Positions 34,823 through 45,127 of a stretch of 64,000 nt of DNA are shown here, in pieces. How positions within the stretch are numbered: the stretch's first letter is position 1; each line of letters opens with the position of its first letter. The translations under genes and the position numbers were made by a program. The notes below the pieces were generated by a model. It was not told where the DNA came from. It ran no database searches and saw only the letters and a program-made list of their open reading frames with translations. This stretch comes from Alectoria sarmentosa (taxonomy: Eukaryota > Ascomycota > Lecanoromycetes > Lecanorales > Parmeliaceae), in contig WOGZ01000005.1 of NCBI GenBank assembly GCA_009733775.1, forward strand, positions 248,001 to 312,000, read 5' to 3'.

Positions 34823-37552
34823 ATGGCAGGCTCTACAACCAACGGATCTGGAAGGCGGCCTCGTGTTAACTTGCCCGTAATGCCTGCGCAGTGGGTAGCC
34901 GCCCCTCCAAACGGCTACTATCCAATTTCTGCTGAGCCAAATGCCATGTCTTTGAACACCTACTTTCCCAGCCTGCCAGCAAGGCCTCAAGTCAACCTCC
35001 CCACGAGACAAAGCCATATCCTCCACCCTTCGAGTACACTGCAACCGGCGGCCACTAACAATAATCTCGAGGGACATCTTCGAAGTATGATCCTTAGCAA
35101 TGCTGTTCCGAACGGGCCCATGCCCCAACAGACCGTCCATAATTATGGCACCGATCAACGCATTTCCAGGAGGCCAAACCAAGCCCAGAGACGCCAACAG
35201 ACGGTACCATTGAATGCTGACATTCCGTCTGATGCTCCAGCCAATAGGCAATCTTCCAATCGAATGTCTAGAGCACCGGATCCTACCCGGAATTTTCCAC
35301 CAAGTCAAGGTCCAAATTTGCAGTCCCAACTTCCGTATTTGCAGAGTCTTACCACTCAGCCAGGCCAAACAGGCAACAAACAGAACCAAGGAGGCCATCT
35401 TATCCACTCACAGCGCCCATCTCCTGCTCATCATACGGGGTTCAACCCTCCAAATCAGGATAACTTATCAGGGAACTTGCCTTACAATCGGCCACCGCCA
35501 ACAAAGAGACAGCTATATAATCCTGGTCCCTATGGTATGCAACCACAACAAGCAGGCCGATACCAGCACCAGCCCTCTCAGGCAAGTCCAGATAGACAGG
35601 TTGGTTACCTTGAAAGCTTGGCGCACTTTGAGATACTCAAGGCAGAAATTAGTCAGGAAGAGTTTCTAGAAAAGCAAGCATTGCGGCAATCTTTGGAACA
35701 GGTGTGCCGAAAAGCGGTCTCGGGGTATGAGATGCACAGAGATAGAGATGTAGCCTTTGTGCCTGAGAGTGTGGAACTGAGATGCTTCGGGAGTCTTAGC
35801 ACAACGTTCGCTACGAAATCCTCTGATATGGATCTGGTCCTTGTATCTCCCATGTCAAAGCCAGAAACATCGTCGCCTGATTCAGATCTTCCAAGGCTCA
35901 TCGAGAAGGCACTACTTGATCTAGGTTACGGCGCAAGATTCCTCACAAGGACAAGAGTCCCGATCATACGGTTTTGCGAGAAGCCGACGCTGGAACTAGC
36001 TAATCTACTGCTTGCAGAGCGCACCAAATATGAGAAGGAGAGGGATGCAGACCCGGACCCTCAAGTCCAAAAAATGCCGAAACGAAAAGAGAAGCGTCCA
36101 GAGAAGGCTGACACAATGGCTCCTCAGAACGGATCAAACGACGTGGCAGCCAACCGAGCAATTGTTGAGGTTGAAGGCCTGGACACCGCCAAACTTCATG
36201 ATAATCAAGGCCACAATGCGTGTGAAAGCGCCAAATTATTGGGATCATCCCCATCGGACATTACTCAAGCAAACCCGGAAGTCACCCGTCAAACAAAGGG
36301 TGGAGAACAGTCCAAGAAGCCCATGGACGACCGGGAAGGTGATGACCCCACCCTGGCTGACAAATCTGACGTGGAGCGAGTCCGTCTATACAAAATGGCG
36401 ATTCAGGATGGATGGTACGAACAAGTAGAGAGACGAACTATAAAAGAATTCATTTCGAAGTTCGAGATGCATGGTATCCCGAAGCCTGAGATCACCCAAC
36501 GCAATGATCCCCAAACCTCTAAAGGGCGTGATCCCATGTTCAATGACGATGGGCAGCTCAAGAAGGCCCGTGCTGCGCTTCAAAGCCTGCCAAATGTTCT
36601 TGGAAGATATCGCCCACCTCCGGCAGCCCACCCACTTGATTTCCCGAAGGAAGGGGTAGGGATCCAATGTGATATCAATTTCTCGAATCATTTAGCCCTA
36701 CACAATTCTCATCTCCTGAAGTGCTACGCGTCTTGCGATCCAAGGGTTCGCCAAATGGTCCTCTTTGTCAAAGCATGGTCTAAGAAGCGCAAGATCAATA
36801 CTCCATATCATGGTACACTTTCATCCTACGGCTATGTGCTCATGGTACTGCACTATCTTGTCAACGTTGCCAACCCGCCTGTTGTACCCAATCTCCAAGT
36901 TTCACAGCTGATTCTGCAAGATGAGATATCTCTTAAGGAAACTTCGCTGGAGGGGTATAACATTCAGTTCTTCAGAAACGAAGAGAAAATTCTCGATCTC
37001 GCTCATCGAGGGCAACTCACCCTCAATCAGGAGCCTCTCGGATTATTGTTGCAGGGTTTCTTCCACTACTTCGCTCAGCAAGGTTACGGATCCCCTTCCG
37101 GTGGCTTCGCCTGGATTCAAGACGCCCTCTCTTTGCGCACAATTGGCGGTATCGTACCCAAACAGGCGAAAGGATGGACTGGTGCTAAAACAGAAACTGT
37201 CGACTTGAGTGGGCCGGGTCCCCAAAAGAAGGAAATTCGCCAGCGGTATTTGTTCGCCATTGAAGATCCGTTCGAAACCGACCACAACATCGCACGAACA
37301 GTTGTACACAATGGCATCGTTGCCATACGGGACGAATTCCGAAGGGCATATACTTTGATACAAAACGCGGGTATCTTGTCTGGCAAGAGCCCTAGTGATT
37401 TTTTTGCTGAAGCTGAGGAAAAGGAAAATCTACAGTATCGACCCTTTGGTCCACGGCCTAGGAAGGATACGGCACCTGGACAGAATGGGGGTAAGAAGGG
37501 CATGGGACCTGGCTCGGGGCACAAAGAGGGGCCTGGTTCGACTACAGCGTAG
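34823..37552 (+). CDS. Cid1-family noncanonical poly(A)/poly(U) polymerase
   Basis: A single exon of 909 residues. Residues 1-260 are Pro/Gln/Asn-rich and disordered. The nucleotidyltransferase core starts about 275. The catalytic G-S and two acidic residues are CFGSLSTTFATKSSDMDLVL (Gly323-Ser324, Asp335, Asp337), and the third Asp is Asp617 in GIQCDINFSNHLALHNS. The central domain continues with VRQMVLFVKAWSKKRKI and HGTLSSYGYVLMVLHYL, and the PAP-associated region includes PLGLLLQGFFHYFAQ and YLFAIEDPFETDHNIAR. Such enzymes add untemplated U or A to RNA 3' ends and influence decay. About 280 residues separate the second and third catalytic Asp; in compact Cid1 proteins it is about 60. A charged, partly disordered insertion at about 390-600 accounts for this. 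Choice of UTP or ATP cannot be read from the sequence. Confidence 0.9.
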   Translation: MAGSTTNGSGRRPRVNLPVMPAQWVAAPPNGYYPISAEPNAMSLNTYFPSLPARPQVNLPTRQSHILHPSSTLQPAATNNNLEGHLRSMILSNAVPNGPMPQQTVHNYGTDQRISRRPNQAQRRQQTVPLNADIPSDAPANRQSSNRMSRAPDPTRNFPPSQGPNLQSQLPYLQSLTTQPGQTGNKQNQGGHLIHSQRPSPAHHTGFNPPNQDNLSGNLPYNRPPPTKRQLYNPGPYGMQPQQAGRYQHQPSQASPDRQVGYLESLAHFEILKAEISQEEFLEKQALRQSLEQVCRKAVSGYEMHRDRDVAFVPESVELRCFGSLSTTFATKSSDMDLVLVSPMSKPETSSPDSDLPRLIEKALLDLGYGARFLTRTRVPIIRFCEKPTLELANLLLAERTKYEKERDADPDPQVQKMPKRKEKRPEKADTMAPQNGSNDVAANRAIVEVEGLDTAKLHDNQGHNACESAKLLGSSPSDITQANPEVTRQTKGGEQSKKPMDDREGDDPTLADKSDVERVRLYKMAIQDGWYEQVERRTIKEFISKFEMHGIPKPEITQRNDPQTSKGRDPMFNDDGQLKKARAALQSLPNVLGRYRPPPAAHPLDFPKEGVGIQCDINFSNHLALHNSHLLKCYASCDPRVRQMVLFVKAWSKKRKINTPYHGTLSSYGYVLMVLHYLVNVANPPVVPNLQVSQLILQDEISLKETSLEGYNIQFFRNEEKILDLAHRGQLTLNQEPLGLLLQGFFHYFAQQGYGSPSGGFAWIQDALSLRTIGGIVPKQAKGWTGAKTETVDLSGPGPQKKEIRQRYLFAIEDPFETDHNIARTVVHNGIVAIRDEFRRAYTLIQNAGILSGKSPSDFFAEAEEKENLQYRPFGPRPRKDTAPGQNGGKKGMGPGSGHKEGPGSTTA

Positions 37553-37733
37553 CACCTAATAGGGTTTAATACCTCTAATGATAGTCCACCTATATAGCTA
37601 ATGACTTGAATCTACTTTGATCGTATGGACAGTTGCCTAAGGAGCATGCAAATGTAGACAAATTGCTTCTTCCATAGCTGCCTCTCCGCTTGGCATCAAT
37701 TCAAAAATTTCAATCAAAAACACCTGACTTGCC

Positions 37734-39248
37734 ATGCCCACAGAACTCGAGGAGGTACTGTACCCTAGTCCTGTGCTGTTGCAACGGCTACTAATCTTAT
37801 TGATGCTTCCAGCTCGTCGAATTTCTCCATCATGGCAATACTCGAATACGGCAGACCGGTGCGACCTCCAAACCACCTTTCCATCTTCCAACAATGGCAC
37901 TCACTCTTTTCCAGCGGCGGAGAATCTCCTCCCATACTCCAAAACCCAACCAGCGATTTTCAAGGTCGCCCAGCTCAGACCAGTCAAAGATCTGAAGCTG
38001 CTGGTCAAGGACTACGCTGTGAGACCCCTACAAAGCCGATGACTGGGCCCTCGAGGAGAAGAGCACGCGCTGACGACTGGGAGCGAGAAGCCCATTGCGA
38101 AAAACGCCCTCACAATCCTCATCAACATCTCCAAGGATGAAGAGGTCCTCAAGCTTCTGGTCGAAGACGATGCTTTTCTCGAAACGCTACTCGGACGAAT
38201 GACAGTATGTCAGTTGCCCTCTTCCTCCTCCTCTGCCCTCATTTATCCACTCTACATCCCTACGCCAACAATCACACTGACCCGTACCGCGTATACAGAA
38301 TTCCAATGAACCGAACGCCGACCCTATATCAATGCTATTGGCCAACCTCTCCAAATCCCCTTCCATAATCCGGCTCGTCACTCTCACTCGGACAGTGGTA
38401 CCCGCGCTTTCACCCTCAAAGCTAGCGATAACGCAGCTTCTTGAGCTGTTTAACAAAGGTGCCGACGGCGGGTATAATACCGAGGCGAGGTTTGATTATT
38501 TGGCGTGGTTTTTGGGCGATTTGGCCAAGGTACGCTCTTCCTCCCTTTTATCATTCAAGATTGTGTGTATGACTGACTATTGGCGTGTGATTAGGATCCT
38601 GCTTTCGTCAACTATCTAACTACACCCCCACGACACACGTCCTTGGACCCGCTGACAACCTTCCTCCCACATACCACATCCCTCTCTCCCATCCGTCGCC
38701 TCGGCACCGCCTCTCTCCTCAAAAACACCGCCCTCCTCCACGCCGATATACCCTACCTACTCCAACCGGCCGCCTCCGTCCTTCCTCCCATCCTCCTGCC
38801 ACTCTGCTCCCCGAACCAAGAGGCCTTGAGCGAAGAGGAGATGGACGGTTTGCCCGAGGTGTGCCAGTATTTGGGGGAGGAGCAGCATGCGCAGGAGAAG
38901 GACGTGAGGATTCTGAAGATCCATCTCGAGACGCTCTTTCTGCTGAGCACGCGGGGCGGGGTGGCTGGTGCACGGTTGGTCATGGAGAGCGGCACGTATC
39001 CGGTGATCAGGGAACTGCATCTGGAAGTCGAGGATGAAGGGGTGCGGAGGGGGTGTGAGAGACTGGTGGATGTGTTGATGGGTGATGAGGCGGTGGGGGG
39101 AAGTCATGAGGCTGTGGGAGGGGGGACGGGAGGGAAGGTGAATGTGAGGCCGGAGGATATAGGGGGAGGGGCGGGGAGGATGGTTACGCAGGTAACGGAT
39201 GGGGAGGATGAGGATGAGGACGATGATGAGATTGTGCCGATATTTTAG
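37734..39248 (+). CDS. HGH1: HGH1-family protein (eEF2-folding chaperone)
   Basis: Six-exon model: 37734-37754, 37813-37858, 37915-38018, 38091-38204, 38299-38529, 38595-39248, giving 389 residues, the family length. Spliced text reads LVEFLHHGNTRIRQTAAENL, then PVKDLKLLVKDYAPIAKNAL, ADPISMLLANLSKSPSI and RFDYLAWFLGDLAKDPAF, all typical of Hgh1 (the DUF383/DUF384 ARM-repeat protein). Intron 3 ends in AAG (or GAG three bases upstream), so one Lys is uncertain; all other introns have ordinary GT..AG ends. The C-terminus has a Gly-rich segment and an acidic tail (DGEDEDEDDDE). In yeast Hgh1 helps fold translation elongation factor 2 together with chaperonin TRiC and Hsp90. It lies 181 bases after the Cid1-like gene on the same strand. 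Confidence 0.92.
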
Positions 39249-39895
39249 ATGAGATCAATGATGCAAGACCCATGCCATGATGTTCACACCCTTCACTCTA
39301 CATTCATAAATCAGCGACTCCAGAAGCACGCTGTGACAGATACCAGCTACATTTCAAAACCAGTTTCTTCATTCATCTACTTCAAATATTATTAATCATT
39401 AGATTCCCATCCATCTCCTTGCCCAGTACAGTACCATCCATCCATCCATCTAATACCAGGAACCTGAAATTCGAAAAACCAAGCAATGACCGTATATATA
39501 GTATTTCTTCTTCTCTTCCCAAGTATAGTACAAGGAAGGATAATCACACAAGCAAAGTTTCAAGGACAATCAAATAAGCAAAAGTTTCCAAGGACCCTCT
39601 CTCCCCTATTACATGCCCCATTATTATTCCCATTACCGTGTACTAGTACTAGTAGTACATCGGCACGAGAACGAAATAAGTGAGCCCTGCAAAGCTTCTG
39701 CAAACGCTGGTTGGTCTTCACTGGGGATTTTTTGGCGGGTCTTTCTGACAACGATTTGGGGGCTGTGGATTAGACCACGAAGAGGCGGCACCTTCAGGCG
39801 AGAATGAGCTCGCACCTAGCTGTCGGCGAGGTGAACCGGTGTAAACAGGTCGGGTTCTTGTGATCTCTAATCCCAGCACAAAAGCCCTACACTCC
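39249..39895. terminator. Convergent 3' region between HGH1 and the OPT gene
   Basis: 647 bases between convergent stops with no supported gene. CCAT tetramers occur at about 39434-39451 and a TACTAGTACTAGTAGTAC short repeat at about 39641-39658. Confidence 0.45.
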
Positions 39896-42800
39896 TCATC
39901 CGAAATGCTCCCCTGGCGCCAACGTCTTATAGGGGCATCCTTGCCAGTCGCACCCCTCCTTGTAGACCCTCGTGCCCCACCACTCCAGCTTCCCCAAAAA
40001 GCCCCACCCTGGATACAAAAAGCAAAAGAACACCACCACGACTCCAAACGCTAGTCCTGAGTCCAGCGCCGCGGAAAGCGTCATTGTGTATTTGCCCCAC
40101 CACGTCGAAGCGCGCCGGCGTAGGTGCGAATTGAATAGGAAACAGACGAGTGCCCAGACTGAGAAGTTGAGACCGGTTGCTGGTGGGATCCAGCTTAGGC
40201 TGCCGAAGAGGACGGGGAGGTTGACCTTGCGCCATAAGCTCCCTGCGGCGCTGCGGCGGCCGATCAGCCAGATTGTGGGCGGCGCGACGAAGCCGATTAG
40301 GAATGCCCAGATCAGGGGTCTATAGAGGGCGCCTTGGCCGAAGAATCGTTGCGGGCCAACCACGCCCCAGAGGATGGAGCCGTTGAAATGGACACGGGCG
40401 ATGGGGCAGGTGAAGCCGTTGATTGCTTCAGGGGTGCAGATATTGGGGATATAGGTGAACATCCAGTTGAGAACCCCAATTTGGACGATACTGGAGATGA
40501 GGGTGGCGGCCATTTGGACTTTGAAGAGGAGCTTGGGCGGTATCTTCATGTAGTGGCCTAGCTTGAGATCGGAGGAAAATTTGACGCCTTGGGCGGAGGA
40601 GATGTAGCAGTACGTGACGAAAACCTGGAGATTTGGAAGGGCGTTAGTCAATTCTTGTCCAAACTTTGACGAGTTGGCGAATACTCACCATGTTAGCAAC
40701 AGGTCTTCCAGGGAAGACCGCTCCGCAGATGAGCTGGCAGACGAGGTAGAGACTACTGTGCTGATTTGTAATGGCCATGACAATGCCGACTGGTATGAAG
40801 AGGAGGGCAGTAATGGAAAGGGCGAGCAAGAGACCATACCATGGGAGGTAGACAGGGTAGTACTCGACAACAAAGATACCAATAGCGAGCATGGCCACAA
40901 AGGTGGTGAGATACCAAGTGATTGGAGCGTCTTCGTAGCGGTGCATCAGACGAGAGTGGACGTCTTCGCCGCTCATACTGGCGCTGGAATCTGGCTCTGT
41001 TGTCGAGCGGCCACTTTGAGGGCTTGCTGATGACATCGTAGTCCTCACGCCGGACTTCACAGGCTGATACTCATTTTTGCTTTCTCGGGTGTCTTCTGCG
41101 AGCGACTTCTTGGACTGCTGCCAGATGTCTTGGCCATGCCAGCATAGAGTATGTGTAACCAAAGCCGAAAGACTTGCAAATTGAACTCCATAAGACAGGA
41201 CGTAGGTAATAGGTAAGTAGACCTTACTGTATCTACTATAGGCCTCATGGTCAAAGTGGTAGTCCTTTGTCAGGATTCTACTGACATCATAGGGCTTGCC
41301 GGTATCGTCGAAGACTGCAGAGGAAATGATAGGCATGAAAGAAGAGAAAAGGGCGTTTCTGTAATCTGGAAAACGTGAGCAGATAGTATACCGCGATTTT
41401 GACAGAGGTCACTTACAAAGAATAGGAGCCATAAGCCACATGACTATTACAAGTCCTCCCACCACATTAGCCGCCGCCCACCAAGGAGTCAGCAGAGGAG
41501 ATCCGATATAGGCTATCTGAGCCCAGTCGAATGTCATCGGAAAAAGCCCCAGTCCAGAAGAGACGCCGAACTAGCTGCTGTCAGTACCAGCGACCGTATC
41601 CGGTTCCCAATTCCAGAGCAGCTCACCAAATTTGCAACGACAACGTTCCTAGGAGCAAACCACGTAACAACGCTAAAGTAACTCAAAGCAGGCATTAAGA
41701 GACCGGGCAGGAAGTACCAGGCAAAAGCTCCGGACCAGACAAGAAGAAAGAATTTCCAGCGCGAGACCATCCAACCATTAGCAGATTTGTTCTCTGAACT
41801 GTGCATGGTGGTAAACATGGCAGTAGACATCAAAGTACCGGGCCAAATCATAGATGGCGGTCGAACAAGGTAGCGACGTGTGAGCCCTGCGAAAGAGTAG
41901 CCCAGAATTTGAGTTGAGATGGTGAGGAGAAGCTGGTACACTATGCTTGGATCTTGGTGATAGAACTTAGATTGCTCGACAATGACCTTTGAAATTTGTT
42001 AGATTATACAGTAAAAAGTGAGACGGCACATACATCGGTGGCAAAAGCAAATCCGAATGATACATTACTGCTAATATACACCTATAAATCGTCGGAATCA
42101 GCATGGCTTCTTCGAGGCAAGAAACCGAGTCATGAAATAGATCCGAGGAACCAAAATCCGCGTTCTGCTCTCGAAGTATGATTTGCGATCAAAGTTTTGG
42201 CACCAAGTAGGGATCTGCCTCGAAGTTCACTTACGCAAGCGTGCTCTTTACCATTCCATCGACCTTGGGCCAGCCATAGTCTCAGACACGACATTCTCGA
42301 GCGGCCAAGTAAAGGATCCTGCATTTCGATGGCGCGGACTCGATTACCATACTCAAAAATCTCCGTAGGATCGTCCGGTCGCTTGAGCAGCCGATCCCAA
42401 GCTCGTCCCAAGGGATGCACAATTACCAACGCAATTACTGGGGTGATTGCAACGCTAGGATAACGAAGAGAAAAGAACAGATTCGTCGCAGATCCTACCA
42501 GAGCACATAATAAAGATAAGATCCACATTCGGGGGGTATTGATCGAAGCTGAGATATCATCGGTCGCCGCTACTGAGGCACGCACTTGCGGATATGGTGA
42601 GTTATCCGGTGGATCCAAGACCTCCTCATCGTCGTTGATACTAATGACTTCGTCGCCTTCATCTTCGTCTCCACTGGTAGCAGTCAGTGGCAGACCGCCA
42701 CCCAAATGGCCTCCATGACTAGCAGGATGACCAGGACCGGCAATCAGCATTGGACTAGACCCTCGCAGGCTGGCTCTTCTAGCCCTCGTCGAGTGAGAAA

Positions 42801-43254
42801 GGCTATTGTCCTTACGTCGTCGAGATCCAAAGCTTGCAAAGGATGCAGCAGACCTGAGAGCACTGGCTTTACCTTTTCGTTGATCTCGCCTTCGAATATC
42901 GTTGTCGTCAGCCCAATCCCAGTCTTCCGATTGAGACCTAGAACCTTGATTGATTAGAGCACCAAAGGATGCTGCATCTTTTGTTGAAGAGGAACCTCGT
43001 AGAAGAGGGGATCGAGACATCAATGCAAACACCCGCTGGAGAAGCCCTGGCTTGGTTGCCTGGTCTCCAAGGTCGTAATCGTCTCGATCGATCGACCGGT
43101 GCCTGCGAAGAAAGGCGGCATCTGAGTCGGGATTGATGTCCTCATCGAATTCGTCGTCCCAAGGTTGGTTCTTCGAGACTGTGCTGGTGAGGAGAAAGCT
43201 TTGGTCAGATTGGTCTTCTGTACTTCTGCTACCAGTCCGACTTCTTGCAGTCAT
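39896..43254 (-). CDS. OPT-family oligopeptide transporter
   Basis: Six-exon model: 43254-42235, 42081-42034, 41986-41627, 41570-41417, 41365-40689, 40624-39896, giving 995 residues. An in-frame ATG at 43407 would add 51. Introns are 153, 47, 56, 51 and 64 bases, all GT..AG. Spliced text joins WNGKEHAC to VYISSNVSFGFAFATDVIV, which fits the family's KEH motif and following helix. About 14 hydrophobic segments follow, ending YKTLAPGEHFG. The N-terminal ~250 residues before the first helix (MWILSLLCALVGSATNLFFS) are long, charged and Ser/Arg-rich, and a second charged insertion rich in Ser sits in the middle. OPT proteins import small peptides or metal-chelate conjugates with protons, usually at the plasma membrane. 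The substrate is not predictable from the sequence. Confidence 0.9.
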
Positions 43255-43624
43255 GAAAAGGCCGTCCGCAGACGCATGAAGTAGCCGCTCAGCGGGTAAT
43301 AGATCATCAGTCAGCTGCACAATGACGCCTGCGCTCTTATGATAGAATTGTGCTTTGGACGAAACCAAATATGAGAGCACAGTCCACGAGAAAGGACTAC
43401 ATGCCACTCAAACATGAAGAGTGCCAAGTCCCAAATGTGAATGGGACTTGAAAGTATTGTTTCTACAAAAGCGAAAATCAATTTCATCCCCACGTCTGTA
43501 TGCAGCTAGACCAATTTTGTCCTAGTGTAGTACGATAGTACCCGTACCCGTATCTGGTAAGGTAAACAGCCTCAGCCTCCGCCTCGTCCTGCGGCTTTAC
43601 CACTGAGGCTGCCCCCTCAAGGCT
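43255..43624. promoter_or_regulatory. Divergent promoter of the OPT gene and the one-helix membrane protein
   Basis: 370 bases between the two chosen starts. It includes the alternative upstream OPT start at 43407. Confidence 0.4.
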
Positions 43625-44287
43625 GTGTCCGTGGGGCTTATATTCCCCATGAGAGAATACAAAAGGCAGTCCTCCAATCGCATTGATCCAGCGCTCTTTC
43701 AACAAGGACCTTCTACCCCAAGCATCCAACCGTCCGTGGACCAGCTCTACCATTTTCTCGACAAGAAACCCACCGGTCTTGATAGCATCTCCCCCCTCAG
43801 GATGGTGCCGACCTCCCCACACACCCTCCTCCCCCGCGATGATCCCTCCTTGGGCGAACTCTTCCACCGTTTCCCCGCCAAAGTATGGATCCTTTTCAAA
43901 TTTATCATCTTCGGTTTCTCCATCATGCTCGCCCTATTCGCTATGATTGTCGCTACTATTCTCCTCTTACTCGGTATCTACTCCTACGGGCCGGATGTCA
44001 TAAACTGGATGAGGACTAGGAACTGGGAGGAGGTTGTGGAGGTGTCGAGGGAGAAGGTTAGCCGCTTGAGGAGGATTGAGAGGGTCGATAGGATGTGGAA
44101 GTGGTTTGAGTGCAGGAACGCGAGAGGAGAGGCTGGCGCTTTTGTAGCCGAGGAGTTGGAACGTTTGGGCAGCTATGACGGTGAGGGAAGAGAGGGCAGT
44201 GTCGGTGGTGAAACATTATTCGAGGGTGAGGAAGATGAGCATGGAGATGGACAGGCGAAGAAGGAGGAGATGGGGCTGGACTTATAG
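43625..44287 (+). CDS. Hypothetical single-pass membrane protein
   Basis: Single exon, 220 residues from the ATG at 43625; a second in-frame ATG at 43649 gives 212. There is no signal peptide. A strong hydrophobic segment at about residues 88-119 (FKFIIFGFSIMLALFAMIVA onward) is followed by SYGPDVINWMRTRNWEEV. A basic helical region comes next, then an acidic Gly/Glu-rich tail ending MGLDL. The layout suggests a type II or tail-proximal membrane protein. Family not recognised; function unknown. Confidence 0.65.
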   Translation: MSVGLIFPMREYKRQSSNRIDPALFQQGPSTPSIQPSVDQLYHFLDKKPTGLDSISPLRMVPTSPHTLLPRDDPSLGELFHRFPAKVWILFKFIIFGFSIMLALFAMIVATILLLLGIYSYGPDVINWMRTRNWEEVVEVSREKVSRLRRIERVDRMWKWFECRNARGEAGAFVAEELERLGSYDGEGREGSVGGETLFEGEEDEHGDGQAKKEEMGLDL

Positions 44288-45127
44288 TGAGGGCTACATG
44301 AAGGGCAAGCCTTAAGGGCAAGACAAGACGTCAGGCAGGAAAACTTGTTGGGGAGGGGGTGTGCATGTGTGTGTGATTCCTGATTGGAGTGGGAGATTGA
44401 GTAACGATTTCAATGAGACATGAAATTTTGGCTTTGGGACAAGGAAATAGATATATGATGACATATCGAGCGATTTTCGACCGAAGTCAATGGCCTATCA
44501 GACGATATCCAAACATCTTTCTTCTCCTTGTCCGCGTCTGGCTTTTACTCGGTGTTGCTAGGGAGCATCTCGTTCCATCTTTTGGCTCGTCCGGTCCTGT
44601 GGACTCTCCCTGATCTTGGCTTGCTGCCGGTATCGGATTGACGCAAACAAATTGTAGCTGAAGACGTCCAGTGGGTCTCAGTCCCAGTGACAAGTAAATA
44701 GTCTCTAAGGGTGGACACTGGCTTTCCCACCATTCATTCCATCCAACTCTCTCCCTCAAAGCACTAACTTGCTCATGTAGCAAGTCAACGCCTGGCAATG
44801 GAACACCTCGAGCCTATTCACTCGCCCATCGCTCTTATTTGTACTTTGAAAACCCTCAGTTGCGAGCATGAGCAAAGCTCGCAGAGTGAGATGCTACCAT
44901 TGCCCACATTGAGATTCCAAGCCCAACTGGTAGATTGAGCATCTGGAGAACGGTTTGACTGCACAAATTCCCGGCAAAAGTCGGGCCAGAGTTTAGCCGG
45001 GGATAAGCCGAAGTGTCAGGCTTTTTTGGGAGAAGAATTCACGCTTTTGCGTATGGTTCTCTATGCCTATCTTTTATCCCAATATATTACATGGAGGAAG
45101 AACAATGTTGCCAGGTATGTGTTGCCC
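44288..45127. other. Spacer and 5' flank of the OB-fold gene
   Basis: No supported gene. A minus-strand frame at 44487-44798 (103 codons) reads plausibly (MPGVDLLHEQVSALRERVGW) but matches nothing I know and lacks supporting splice or context signals. The last 100 bases may contain a further short 5' exon of the OB-fold gene. Confidence 0.35.

Noticed and set aside
44487..44798. 103-codon minus-strand frame (MPGVDLLHEQVSALRERVGW)
   Set aside because: Reads plausibly but has no known homolog in memory, no splice support and no context.
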